Source of the DNA: Phaeodactylibacter luteus
GTDB lineage: Bacteria > Bacteroidota > Bacteroidia > Chitinophagales > Saprospiraceae
DNA: 64,000 nt
Assembly (NCBI RefSeq): GCF_007993045.1
Contig: NZ_VOOR01000011.1
Coordinates: forward strand, 1 to 64,000
Direction: 5' to 3'
The notes below the pieces were generated by a model. That model was not told where the DNA came from. It made no database searches and worked only from the letters and a program-made list of their open reading frames with translations. The translations under genes and the position numbers were made by a program. Below are positions 1-7,156 of the stretch, piece after piece (positions within the stretch are counted from its first letter, which is position 1; each line of letters starts with the position of its first letter).

Positions 1-37
1 ATATGATTTTTTTAAATTTATTTTCATGCTGATATAA

Positions 38-124
38 GAGCCCGTTCGGAGGCTTGTCCTTTTATCCGGAAGCCTGCCCCGTTGCTCAGCCGGGCAGACC
101 GATTACTAAAGCCCCAAAAAATGC
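38..124. repeat. possible degenerate copy of the TIR GAG..TGTTGGG MITE
   Basis: The stretch around 94-116 (CAGACCGAT-ACTA--GCCCCAA) matches the right part of the clearer element at 20518-20676. The left edge begins GAGCCCGTTCGG, a weak match to that element's GAGCGTGTTGGG. The ends are too diverged to prove an insertion, so this is a tentative relic. Confidence 0.25.
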
Positions 125-215
125 TAAACCCCAGGCAGCAAATCTGCCCGGGGCGGCCGTAGCGGCTGGGCCACGCTTCCTTCAACGAGAGAGCCGGCTC
201 TGGCCATAGCCCTGA

Positions 216-830
216 TCAAAACTTCAGCCCCATACTGATGGTGAGCATATTGTTGGCGCCAGCAGCTTGCGCAAAGAAGTCATCCAGCCCTATTTCGTAG
301 TTGGCATCTAGGGTAAGGAAAAGAACATCCACCCCTACGCCCACGTTCGCGCCCCAAGTGAAGGTATTCAGATCGCTTTTATCAAAACCATAGCCGGGCT
401 TCTCATTGACACCTATAATATAGGAAGGCATCACGCCCCCTTTCACATGGATACCGAGCAGCCCGTTATCGCCCGTAAGCCGCAATCCTATATTGACCGG
501 CGCTTTCAAGCTCTGTATCGTGGTCTCTTCCTGAAAACTGATGTCATCCGGGCGCGCTACCTGATCGACGAGGCGGGCAGTATAATTATAGAAATGAAGG
601 CCCGGCTGAAAGAACAGCGCCTTTTCGCCTATGCGGAAATCTACCCCTGCATTCCAGCCTACCCGGGCTTCCGCAGTGATATCGCCCAGCTGGCTTTCTA
701 CGCCGGAGAAGTTGGCCCCCACCTTGGGATTGACCACAACCTGTGCGCTCAGGGAAGTGCTGAAAATGGCCAACAGGAATGCAGCCGCAGTAGCCGCTGT
801 GTAGAACTTTGCCGATTGCTTCTTCATCAT
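216..830 (-). CDS. PorT-family outer-membrane beta-barrel protein
   Basis: The 204-residue product starts with a signal peptide (hydrophobic stretch about residues 12-27, cleavage after SLSAQ near residue 30). The rest is alternating short hydrophobic strands and ends in a phenylalanine (MGLKF), the usual C-terminal signature of a Bacteroidota outer-membrane barrel. The length and layout fit the OMP_b-brl_2/PorT family, small 8-strand barrels of mostly unknown function. Two adjacent ATGs compete as start; the first is used here. It is divergent from the PLP-enzyme gene at 1146, and MITE copy A separates the two. Family assignment is good; no specific role can be given. Confidence 0.75.
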   Translation of the reverse strand: MMKKQSAKFYTAATAAAFLLAIFSTSLSAQVVVNPKVGANFSGVESQLGDITAEARVGWNAGVDFRIGEKALFFQPGLHFYNYTARLVDQVARPDDISFQEETTIQSLKAPVNIGLRLTGDNGLLGIHVKGGVMPSYIIGVNEKPGYGFDKSDLNTFTWGANVGVGVDVLFLTLDANYEIGLDDFFAQAAGANNMLTISMGLKF

Positions 831-919
831 CTGATTGTAGTGTTGGTGACGGGGAAGATAACGCCCCCCTGCACAGCAATCTTATCAACACAGGTGTTAA
901 GCCCGGGTTAAAATGTGAG

Positions 920-1063
920 GGGGCCTGCCCCTGCCCGATGGCAGGTGCCGCTATGCTCCGGGGCTCGCTGTCCGCTCGGCCCTAACGGGCTTGCCACCCC
1001 TCCGCAGCGCTAGGCCGGTGCCATCTTGATGGCTGAAGCCTATTGCATTTGAGTTTGGGGCCC
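920..1063 (+). mobile_element. MITE family 1, copy A (short, left arm missing)
   Basis: GC-rich repeat core (GCAGGTGCCGCTATGCTCC, then CTCGCTGTCCGCTCGGCC) shared with six other intergenic sites in the window. It lacks the AAACCAGATTGTC left arm and its right arm is diverged. The flanks AATGTGAG (912-919) and AATGTTTG (1064-1071) agree at 6 of 8 positions and may be an old target duplication. It lies between divergent genes. Confidence 0.65.
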
Positions 1064-1145
1064 AATGTTTGGGCTATAGATTTCATCAGTCTCGCTGTAT
1101 CTATTATTTTGCCTACAGCATTTTGCCCCACTAAAACATACCGTG

Positions 1146-2258
1146 ATGATGGATTTCTCTTGGATTGAAACCCCCACTCTGTTGCTAGACGAACGCATAT
1201 GCCGCCGCAATATCCAACGTATGGCAGAAAAAGCCCGCAAGGAACGCATCAGGCTCCGCCCTCACTTCAAGACGCCTCAGTCGCTGCAGGTCGGCCAATG
1301 GTTCCGGGATGCGGGCGTACATTGCGCCACGGTCTCCTCCCTACAGATGGCACGGTATTTTGCCGACGGAGGCTGGAGCTGCCTGACCGTAGCCTTCCCT
1401 GTCAACCTGCGGGAAATACGGAGCATCAATGAGCTGGCCAGCCGCATCCGCTTGGGGCTCACCCTGGAAGATGCGGCCGTGGCGCGGCGGTTGGGCGAGC
1501 TGCTGCTGCACCCTGTTGACATTTGGGTCAAAATAGATATTGGCAATCATAGGACAGGGCTGAGGCCCAACGATACAGCTGCCATACGCGAGACGGTAAA
1601 GGCAGCAGAGCAGCACCCCCTACTACAGCTAAAAGGGTTTCTATCCCATGCTGGGCAGAGCTACCAAGCCCGGTCACAGCAAGAGATTGCCCACGTCCAC
1701 GAGCAGAGCCTCAGCGTTGTACAAGCGCTCAAACAAGCTTTTCCTGGCCTGCAATACAGCTTAGGGGACACCCCCACGGCCAGTGTCATGTCCCAATTTC
1801 CTAGTGTAGACGAGCTCCGCCCTGGCAATTTTGCCTTTTATGATCTGATGCAATGGCAAACTGGAGCCTGCACCATAGCGGATATCGCATTGGCGCTGGC
1901 CTGCCCTATTGTTGCCCGGCACCCCGAGCGCAGGGAAGTGGTCCTATACGGCGGAGCGGTGCATTTATCCAAAGACCGGCTGCTGCTGCCAGATGGCAGC
2001 TCTTATTTCGGCCTGCCTGCCCGGCGGCTGGAAGGCAAATGGGAGCTGTTCCCGAAAGGCAGTTATTTGTCGCGCCTTTCCCAAGAGCACGGGATACTGT
2101 CTTGCACTCCCGAGCTGTTCGCTGAACTTGAAATAGGGAGCCTGGTGCACATCCTGCCCGTCCACTCCTGCCTCACCGCCAATTTAATGAAAGGCTATCG
2201 GGGCTTGGGGGGTGAGTATTTGGATATGATGCCGGCCACCTACCCCGAGGCAAGGTAG
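1146..2258 (+). CDS. D-threonine aldolase / D-serine dehydratase-like PLP enzyme
   Basis: About 370 residues with the fold order of the DSD1/D-threonine aldolase family: an alanine-racemase-like TIM barrel binding pyridoxal phosphate, then a C-terminal domain with a metal site. Lysine about 42, in the motif RPHFKT, is the expected PLP-forming residue. The C-terminal PVHSCLTAN motif (His about 340, Cys about 342) supplies the expected divalent-metal ligands. Such enzymes cleave D-threonine or related D-3-hydroxy amino acids, or dehydrate D-serine; the sequence does not decide which. The start could be GTG 1143 or ATG 1146 or 1149; the ATG at 1146 is chosen. It appears to be monocistronic. Confidence 0.8.
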   Translation: MMDFSWIETPTLLLDERICRRNIQRMAEKARKERIRLRPHFKTPQSLQVGQWFRDAGVHCATVSSLQMARYFADGGWSCLTVAFPVNLREIRSINELASRIRLGLTLEDAAVARRLGELLLHPVDIWVKIDIGNHRTGLRPNDTAAIRETVKAAEQHPLLQLKGFLSHAGQSYQARSQQEIAHVHEQSLSVVQALKQAFPGLQYSLGDTPTASVMSQFPSVDELRPGNFAFYDLMQWQTGACTIADIALALACPIVARHPERREVVLYGGAVHLSKDRLLLPDGSSYFGLPARRLEGKWELFPKGSYLSRLSQEHGILSCTPELFAELEIGSLVHILPVHSCLTANLMKGYRGLGGEYLDMMPATYPEAR

Positions 2259-2280
2259 CTTTGCCCCTTACGGCAACAAA

Positions 2281-2304
2281 GGGGTACCGCCTCAGCCGTA
2301 CCCC
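2281..2304. terminator. bidirectional hairpin between convergent genes
   Basis: GGGGTAC at 2281-2287 pairs perfectly with GTACCCC at 2298-2304, between the convergent ends of the PLP-enzyme gene and the universal stress protein gene. The T-tract is weak (CTCTGTTATTTC), so termination may be only partly intrinsic. Confidence 0.5.
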
Positions 2305-2337
2305 TCTGTTATTTCGCCGATTGCCTCCTTTTGGCCC

Positions 2338-3183
2338 TTACAAGGTATGGGCGGGGATGGACAGTATCGGCATATTGCAATGATAAGACATCTCTTTGGC
2401 ATGGCTGTAACGGAAGAGCTCTTGGAAAAAACTGCGCTTATGAGTGACCATAGCCAGTATATCGACACCGTGGCCTTGCATATACCCTATCAGCACATCC
2501 TTTAGGTCTGTACCATCTACAACCTCAAATGCCAAGTTATCGTAGGTAGGGAGCTTTTCGCGGAACGCATGCATACGCTGCGTATAGCTAGCGGTATGTG
2601 CCAAGTCTACATTTACACAATGCATCTTAGCGTTGAAAGGGCGGGCAATTTCGACAAGCTGTTCAAATGCCTTCACCTCTTCCTCTTCAAAACTGACCGC
2701 AAAGGCGATGTCGTCAATTTCTCCATCAAAGACTGCTTTTTCGGGCACTGCGAGCACCGGGCAGTCGGCATTTTCCAGGATCTCCCCAGCTACGCTGCCC
2801 ATAAAGATCTCCTTCAGGCCGCGCGCACCGGTCGTCCCCATTACAATGAGGTCAGCCTGTTCTGTTTTGGCAATTTTAAGCACAGTTTCCACGGTGCGGC
2901 CCGGCTCGAGGCGGTGCTGCACATTAAGGTGTGCAAACCCAGCTTCTTCTTGTACTTTCCGCAACTGAGGGATTTTGTCCTTGAAGTTTTCAAACTCATC
3001 CAAATCATATTGCTCATAAAACTCCGACAAGGTGTGAGGCAAGCCTCCGGCACGCACCTCCGGCTTTTGATACACATGAAGGGTGACGAGCTCCGCCTTT
3101 AGTTTGTCTGCAAGATGCAGGGCATAAATAAAGGCCTGATGGGCCGCCTCGGATAAATCTGTGGGGAAGAGTATCTTTTTCAT
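2338..3183 (-). CDS. universal stress protein, tandem UspA domains
   Basis: The 281-residue product contains two UspA domains. The first (about residues 1-145) begins KKILFPTDLSEAA and carries the ATP-binding signature GTTGARGLKEIFMGSVAGEIL (GxxG-x9-GS). The second, C-terminal domain lacks that glycine pattern, a common asymmetry in tandem Usp proteins. The start is ATG 3183, directly before KKILFPTD, not the upstream in-frame ATG at 3210 that would add nine residues unlike the family. Two FNR/CRP-like boxes lie far upstream (3702-3739), beyond the small thioredoxin-fold gene that could be co-transcribed. Usp proteins commonly answer to oxygen or energy stress. Confidence 0.85.
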   Translation of the reverse strand: MKKILFPTDLSEAAHQAFIYALHLADKLKAELVTLHVYQKPEVRAGGLPHTLSEFYEQYDLDEFENFKDKIPQLRKVQEEAGFAHLNVQHRLEPGRTVETVLKIAKTEQADLIVMGTTGARGLKEIFMGSVAGEILENADCPVLAVPEKAVFDGEIDDIAFAVSFEEEEVKAFEQLVEIARPFNAKMHCVNVDLAHTASYTQRMHAFREKLPTYDNLAFEVVDGTDLKDVLIGYMQGHGVDILAMVTHKRSFFQELFRYSHAKEMSYHCNMPILSIPAHTL

Positions 3184-3317
3184 TTTGCGATAGGTTGTCA
3201 CCGGGCACACACCGGCAGAATTGGCATATATAAGCAGTACAAGCTCCGGGCAGGGAGCATTGGGTTGAAAATAAGGAAAAGTCCGGAAGCAACTACAAAA
3301 GATCAGCGGGTTTAGCT

Positions 3318-3575
3318 TCAGCCTGCTTTCAGGGCTTTGCCAAATAAGACCTTGAGCTCCTCTACCCCAAGGACTTGGCCGCTCAGTACGACTTCTTTGC
3401 CCATTTGCAGGGCCGGTATAGCCGTGATGCCCAAGTCCATCATTTCCTGTATATCCGTTACCTCCTCAACGACCAAGTGAACGCCCTGTTCCGATGCAGC
3501 CTGCCGTACGTTATCCAGCAGGCGCTTGGAAAGGTTGCACCCCAGCCCAAACAGCCTTATACGTTGTTCTTTCAT
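3318..3575 (-). CDS. thioredoxin-fold small protein (MTH895/redox disulfide type)
   Basis: An 85-residue cytoplasmic protein with a beta-alpha-beta start (RIRLFGLGCNLSKRLLDNV) and the cis-proline motif TAIPAL typical of the thioredoxin fold. The redox site would be at GCNLSK, but only the first cysteine is present, so the usual CxxC disulfide cannot form. It may act through a single thiol or mixed disulfide, or be non-redox. It lies 134 bp upstream of the Usp gene on the same strand and may be co-transcribed with it. The fold is fairly secure; the function is open. Confidence 0.65.
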   Translation of the reverse strand: MKEQRIRLFGLGCNLSKRLLDNVRQAASEQGVHLVVEEVTDIQEMMDLGITAIPALQMGKEVVLSGQVLGVEELKVLFGKALKAG

Positions 3576-3701
3576 TGCTGCATTCTATCTGCCCATGACC
3601 GGCATGATTAGCGCCGGCAGCGTTATCAGTTGGGTAATTTTCTAATTCGGGAACGCCCCATTTCTATATCACAAAGAAGCTTTATTCTTTACAAAGCCCC
3701 A

Positions 3702-3739
3702 TTGATAAAAGTCAGCCCTACCCTCTGATATTCATCAAA
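3702..3739. promoter_or_regulatory. two tandem FNR/CRP-like boxes
   Basis: TTGATAAAAGTCA (3702-3714) and CTGATATTCATCAA (3725-3738) each resemble TTGAT-N4-ATCAA, the Crp/Fnr family palindrome; the second matches all but one base. Their centres are 23 bp apart. They could control the minus-strand thioredoxin-fold/Usp genes or the plus-strand gene at 3874. No biochemical support; low confidence. Confidence 0.35.
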
Positions 3740-3873
3740 GAGCGCACAAAACCTAAAAAAGAGCGTTTTATGATGACAATTGTTGACAATCCTCAGCCCG
3801 CCTTGCCCACCGAATCCTTATCATTGTGGAACAGCCTCTGCTGAACGCTTTTGGTACACCAAATTTTCCCCCA

Positions 3874-4674
3874 ATGTCCAGATACCTGTCCTTTTTCGCC
3901 TTTCTATCCCTCTTGTCCCCTCAATTTGGGGCAGCCCAAGACCACACACTCCGGTCTTTGCCCCCGCAGGCCATTGCCCTCTACCCTACCCTAGAAGACA
4001 TGCATGGCTATGCCTTAGGGCAGCACAACGATTACATCCTCGTTTTTGGCGGCAGCATCCGTTCTCGCCTATCCGAGAAAGGCTATGAAGACTTCCCCAA
4101 TCTGGATATTTTGCTGATTGACCTCAAACGCAGGCGTGCCAGTGCCTTTACCAACGGCAACTACGATGGCTCGCTGGGAGAGCAAATGAGCGCCACCGGG
4201 CTATCTTATCAACAGCAGGGCGGGAAGCTTTACCTTCTTGGCGGCTATGGCTATAGCGAATCGCACGGCCAATACCTGACCTTCCCTTATATCACAGTAG
4301 TAGACCTGCCCGCCACGATTGACGCATTGCTACAGGGGGAAGCGCCTATTGCCACTTTCCAGCAGATCTGCGATGAGCGCATGGCTATTTTTGATGCTGA
4401 GATGGACTTCAATGGGCAGGAGTTTTTTTTGGTAAATGGCAAGATCGCCTACAAGGTCAGGCCTTTCTCAGACCAGGCGGAATATGTGGAAGAAAGCTAC
4501 CAGGATGAAGTCCGGACTTTTCAGCTAGAAGAAGGCCCGGGCGGGGAGCTCCGCGTAAGCGCATTTCAAACTTGGTACGACCTAGAAGCTTTCCGCGATC
4601 AGTACGGCACCCTGATACCGGAGCGCATAGAACAGGCGCTGCGCAAGCCCAATCCACAGGGGCCTGCCCAATAA
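3874..4674 (+). CDS. secreted kelch-like beta-propeller protein
   Basis: With the start at ATG 3874 the protein has a clean signal peptide (MSRYLSFFAFLSLLSPQFGAAQ); the in-frame ATG at 3826 would add sixteen unconvincing residues. The mature part has kelch-like strands DYILVFGGSIRSRL and GGKLYLLGGYGYS, as in propeller blades, covering only two or three recognisable blades. At 266 residues it is shorter than a complete six- or seven-bladed kelch protein and has no T9SS sorting domain, so it may be truncated or an unusual small propeller. The hairpin at 4705-4720 follows it. Confidence 0.5.
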   Translation: MSRYLSFFAFLSLLSPQFGAAQDHTLRSLPPQAIALYPTLEDMHGYALGQHNDYILVFGGSIRSRLSEKGYEDFPNLDILLIDLKRRRASAFTNGNYDGSLGEQMSATGLSYQQQGGKLYLLGGYGYSESHGQYLTFPYITVVDLPATIDALLQGEAPIATFQQICDERMAIFDAEMDFNGQEFFLVNGKIAYKVRPFSDQAEYVEESYQDEVRTFQLEEGPGGELRVSAFQTWYDLEAFRDQYGTLIPERIEQALRKPNPQGPAQ

Positions 4675-4704
4675 GCGCTCACATTGACAAACATCACCCG
4701 TTGA

Positions 4705-4720
4705 GCTGACCAAGGTCAGC
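4705..4720. promoter_or_regulatory. perfect short palindrome GCTGACCAAGGTCAGC
   Basis: A 16-bp perfect palindrome just after the kelch-like gene and 22 bp before the TATATTTG -7 box at 4743. It has no T-tract, so it looks more like an operator for the downstream transcript than a terminator. Confidence 0.35.
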
Positions 4721-4756
4721 AGCTTAGGCATGCTTTCCAGGCTATATTTGTAGCAC

Positions 4757-4902
4757 AAGCCGCGGGGTTGTCCAACCGATAACTCCCGGCTGACATGGTC
4801 AATTGGGTGTTCAATTTTTACGGCCAGTGGTACTATGCAGGGATACCCCCTGAAACAACTGGCTATACAGCCGCACTGATTTTTCAGCGCGGCTGTTTTT
4901 TT
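4757..4902 (+). ncRNA. candidate small RNA with own -7 box and terminator
   Basis: A Bacteroidota-type -7 box TATATTTG (4743-4750) is followed about 150 bp later by a strong intrinsic terminator: ACAGCCGC (4867-4874) pairs with GCGGCTGT (4889-4896) before a T7 run. No open reading frame in between is credible. The 5' end (AGCCGCG, from 4758) can also pair with CGCGGCT in the terminator arm, so the RNA could fold back on itself. A hairpin AATTG...CAATT (4801-4816) lies in the middle. A 6S-like RNA is one possibility, but I cannot match it to a known family. No clear -33 TTTG was found. Confidence 0.4.
4867..4902 (+). terminator. intrinsic terminator
   Basis: Eight-base-pair perfect stem (ACAGCCGC/GCGGCTGT) followed by seven T residues. 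It ends the candidate small RNA. Confidence 0.75.
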
Positions 4903-5117
4903 GCCCTCAATGCCAATCCTCCTGGTATTTGGCTCAACGAGAACCTCCAGTTACCCCTTCGCGGCAGCGAACTGCTCATTCTCCCTTACCCTGCTTGCGC
5001 TTTCCACCTACCTTTATTGCACTTTTTACGGTGGCTGCCCGCCTGGCAGTCCCTATACTTTCCTCATTAATACGGCCTAAGCCCCCTTCCTCGGCCACTG
5101 CAATTGTGATATCGGGT

Positions 5118-5332
5118 ATGATGTGGACCTTCACCATATTATATATTGTGCTTGCCCTATTTGCACTACCTGCCATCGGGCAAGAGTGAAACCGTACTTC
5201 CCGGAAGCCGTGACTGAGGCTAGAGCCCGCAAAGCAGGGGAAACATCTACTTTGGACTTAGATTGCGCACAGCTTTGTGTGATTGCCATAAAGGGCATAC
5301 AAGAACAACAGGAAATCACTGAGCGCCAGTAG
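5118..5332 (+). pseudogene. remnant of a secreted protein with tail-fibre-type C-terminus
   Basis: ATG 5118 opens a typical signal peptide (MMWTFTILYIVLALFALPAIGQE) that meets a stop at 5187-5189 directly after the cleavage site. In another frame the next 140 bp encode AIKGIQEQQEITERQ, which resembles the conserved C-terminal coiled-coil tail of Bacteroidota tail-fibre/S74-like secreted proteins (usually KxxQEQQExIExQ). The middle of such a protein is absent, and a TAG at 5330 interrupts the coiled coil. This is best read as a deleted, frameshifted gene relic. The signal peptide is clear; the tail assignment is inferred from pattern only. Confidence 0.45.
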
Positions 5333-5578
5333 GAAGAGATCAGCCAACATAGGGGCAGGCCGGAGCGCTTCTAAAAAATGATGGAGGGAGCGCTCAAGGA
5401 AGAGTAAGGATTACTTTTTCCGATTCACAATCATTCTCAGCCGCCTGGCCACGTGCCAAGGTGGCTGCTTTTTCATCCCACACAAGAGCATAAGATGTTG
5501 ATTTGCAGCAAAAAACACAAGCCAATGCATAGTTAAAATGCGCTTATTCCCCTCACCAGACTGCCCAGCACATCAAAT

Positions 5579-5787
5579 GGGCACAGACTACGAGCGTGTT
5601 GGGGCTTTAGCCTGGCATTGGCCTAGCGCTGCGCAGGGGTGGCTGAAGGCCAGACCCGACGCCTGTAGGGCGAGGGGCCGAGCGGACAGCGAGCCCCGTA
5701 GCATAGCGGCACCTGCCCTTGCGGCAGGTGCAGGCCCCATCACATGGTGCAGGGGCAAGCTCAAAAACGACAATCTGGTTTACGGCT
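5579..5787 (-). mobile_element. MITE family 1, copy B
   Basis: Reverse-oriented copy of the repeat. Its left arm is intact (reads AAACCAGATTGTCGTTTTT on the minus strand, ending near 5787). The opposite end is shortened. Flanks CATCAAAT (5571-5578) and CATCCAGT (5788-5795) agree at 6 of 8 positions. The right flank abuts the stop codon of the SPOR gene at 5796. Confidence 0.7.
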
Positions 5788-5795
5788 CATCCAGT

Positions 5796-6377
5796 CTATT
5801 GCTTTTGTTGCACATAAGCCTGCACGCCCTTGCCAGATAGCTCAGCCTTCAGCGCCCTTGCATCGCTCAGATCGGCATAACGGCCTACCAAGACTACCGC
5901 ATAAGCACCACGGTCGAACAGCTCCACGCTGCTGCCGCTATAGCCCATCTTTTCTAAGCTCCGCTGCATGGCTTCTGCATTCGCCTTATAGCGGAAAGTG
6001 CCTGCAAGCACCATATACTCCCCTTTCCCGACCGTGCTATAAGATGGGGCTTGCTGCTCCAGTGGGGCACGCTCCCCTGTTTCTGCGGCTTCCTCGTAGG
6101 CGGGTGTGGCATATTCTTCGTCGGCAGCTCCCTCAGTATAAGTTTCTTCAGCCCCATAGCCTGCGCCTGCGGAGCTAGTGTCTGCCCCTTCGTAGTACCC
6201 TTGGCCGTAGGTGAGCGTATCCTCCTCCGGGAAATCTTGTTGAACATGCTCCTCCGTATTGGCCACAGCAGCCTCTGGCTCTCCGCCAAGCAGGTTGGTC
6301 GTCATGTAAATAAGATAAATCAGTGCAGCAACACATACCGCCACAATCACGATGGTCAAATAATCAAGTCTGGACAT
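5796..6377 (-). CDS. SPOR-domain membrane protein
   Basis: A 193-residue bitopic inner-membrane protein: short cytoplasmic start, one transmembrane helix (about residues 7-29), an acidic and low-complexity linker rich in Glu, Tyr and Ala (about 30-115), and a C-terminal SPOR domain (about 117-190) beginning GEYMVLAGTFRYKANAEAM with a second repeat AYAVVLVGRYADLSDARALK. SPOR domains bind denuded septal peptidoglycan, so a role in cell division or wall remodelling is likely. Its stop codon lies directly next to MITE copy B. Confidence 0.85.
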   Translation of the reverse strand: MSRLDYLTIVIVAVCVAALIYLIYMTTNLLGGEPEAAVANTEEHVQQDFPEEDTLTYGQGYYEGADTSSAGAGYGAEETYTEGAADEEYATPAYEEAAETGERAPLEQQAPSYSTVGKGEYMVLAGTFRYKANAEAMQRSLEKMGYSGSSVELFDRGAYAVVLVGRYADLSDARALKAELSGKGVQAYVQQKQ

Positions 6378-6832
6378 AGTTTAGGCTTGGTTTGAACGGC
6401 AATGGGCATACAGCCGGCCGTACAGGTAAATATCATTTTCCAGGCCGAAGGCCACCCCAAGGGGCCTCTTGCGTGCGTGGCCTGCCCCCGATAACTAAGA
6501 GTTAGGCCTAAGGTAGAAAAAATCAAATTAAGTATTTTTTCATACTGCAGCCAGTATGGGCTGAGCACCACCTTTTTCCTAAAACAGCAGCTGCCCTTAT
6601 TTCAAGGGCTGTACCACCTTGCACCCCAGAAAAACCATAAAAAGGCCATAATCTTTCCTCCAATAACGATTAATTATCATCCTCAGTCAATAGCCTTGTA
6701 ACAACACCCCGCCATTTTATCACGCCCGCCCGGGCACCAAACACGCTTGCGCCATCAGCAGGTTTCTACACCGTGAGCAATTGGGAGCCCTTTGGCCCGC
6801 CTCCTATTTTATAATTCCAAAATCCTACGGAC
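6378..6832. other. gene-free interval
   Basis: About 455 bp between divergent genes. I see no credible reading frame, RNA fold or repeat here; it presumably carries the promoters of the SPOR gene and of the small gene at 6833. Confidence 0.5.
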
Positions 6833-7117
6833 ATGAAGATCAAGCTGAAGACAGCCCTGGCAGCAGCCTCATTGGCCGCTACCCTCACGCAAAACGCTCG
6901 AGCCGAACCGGACGGCAACCCTCCTGCCATGCCAGCCCGAATTTCGGATGATACGCCAGCGCCTGCTGTGTACAAAGAGCCCGCGGACCTGACCGATGCA
7001 GAACGGGCTGCAGCTGTTTTCCGGGCAGTAGAGGACGGAGAGGCTGCAACCGTAAAAACTTTCCTGCATTGCCTTGCTTTCTACGAGCACAACACCTCTG
7101 GCGAGACCGCCCTTTAA
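6833..7117 (+). pseudogene. truncated secreted ankyrin-repeat protein
   Basis: A signal peptide (MKIKLKTALAAASLAATLTQNARA) is followed by a proline-rich linker and then AVFRAVEDGEAATVKTFLHC...NTSGETAL, which follows the ankyrin repeat pattern (A-x-x-G-x-x-x-x-V-x-x-L-L ... G-x-T-A-L). The frame stops exactly at GETAL, where an intact repeat continues with HxA. No further repeats follow in any frame before the next gene 39 bp away. It is therefore probably the 5' stub of a larger ankyrin gene left by a deletion, though a tiny expressed protein is possible. Confidence 0.5.
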
Positions 7118-7156
7118 ACCTTCTCTGGGCGAGCCCGTCCAACCCTCAAAAAGCCC

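Noticed and set aside
447-911. 154-codon plus-strand frame opposite the OM barrel gene
   Set aside because: Shadow frame without coding character; it runs over the signal-peptide region of the true gene.
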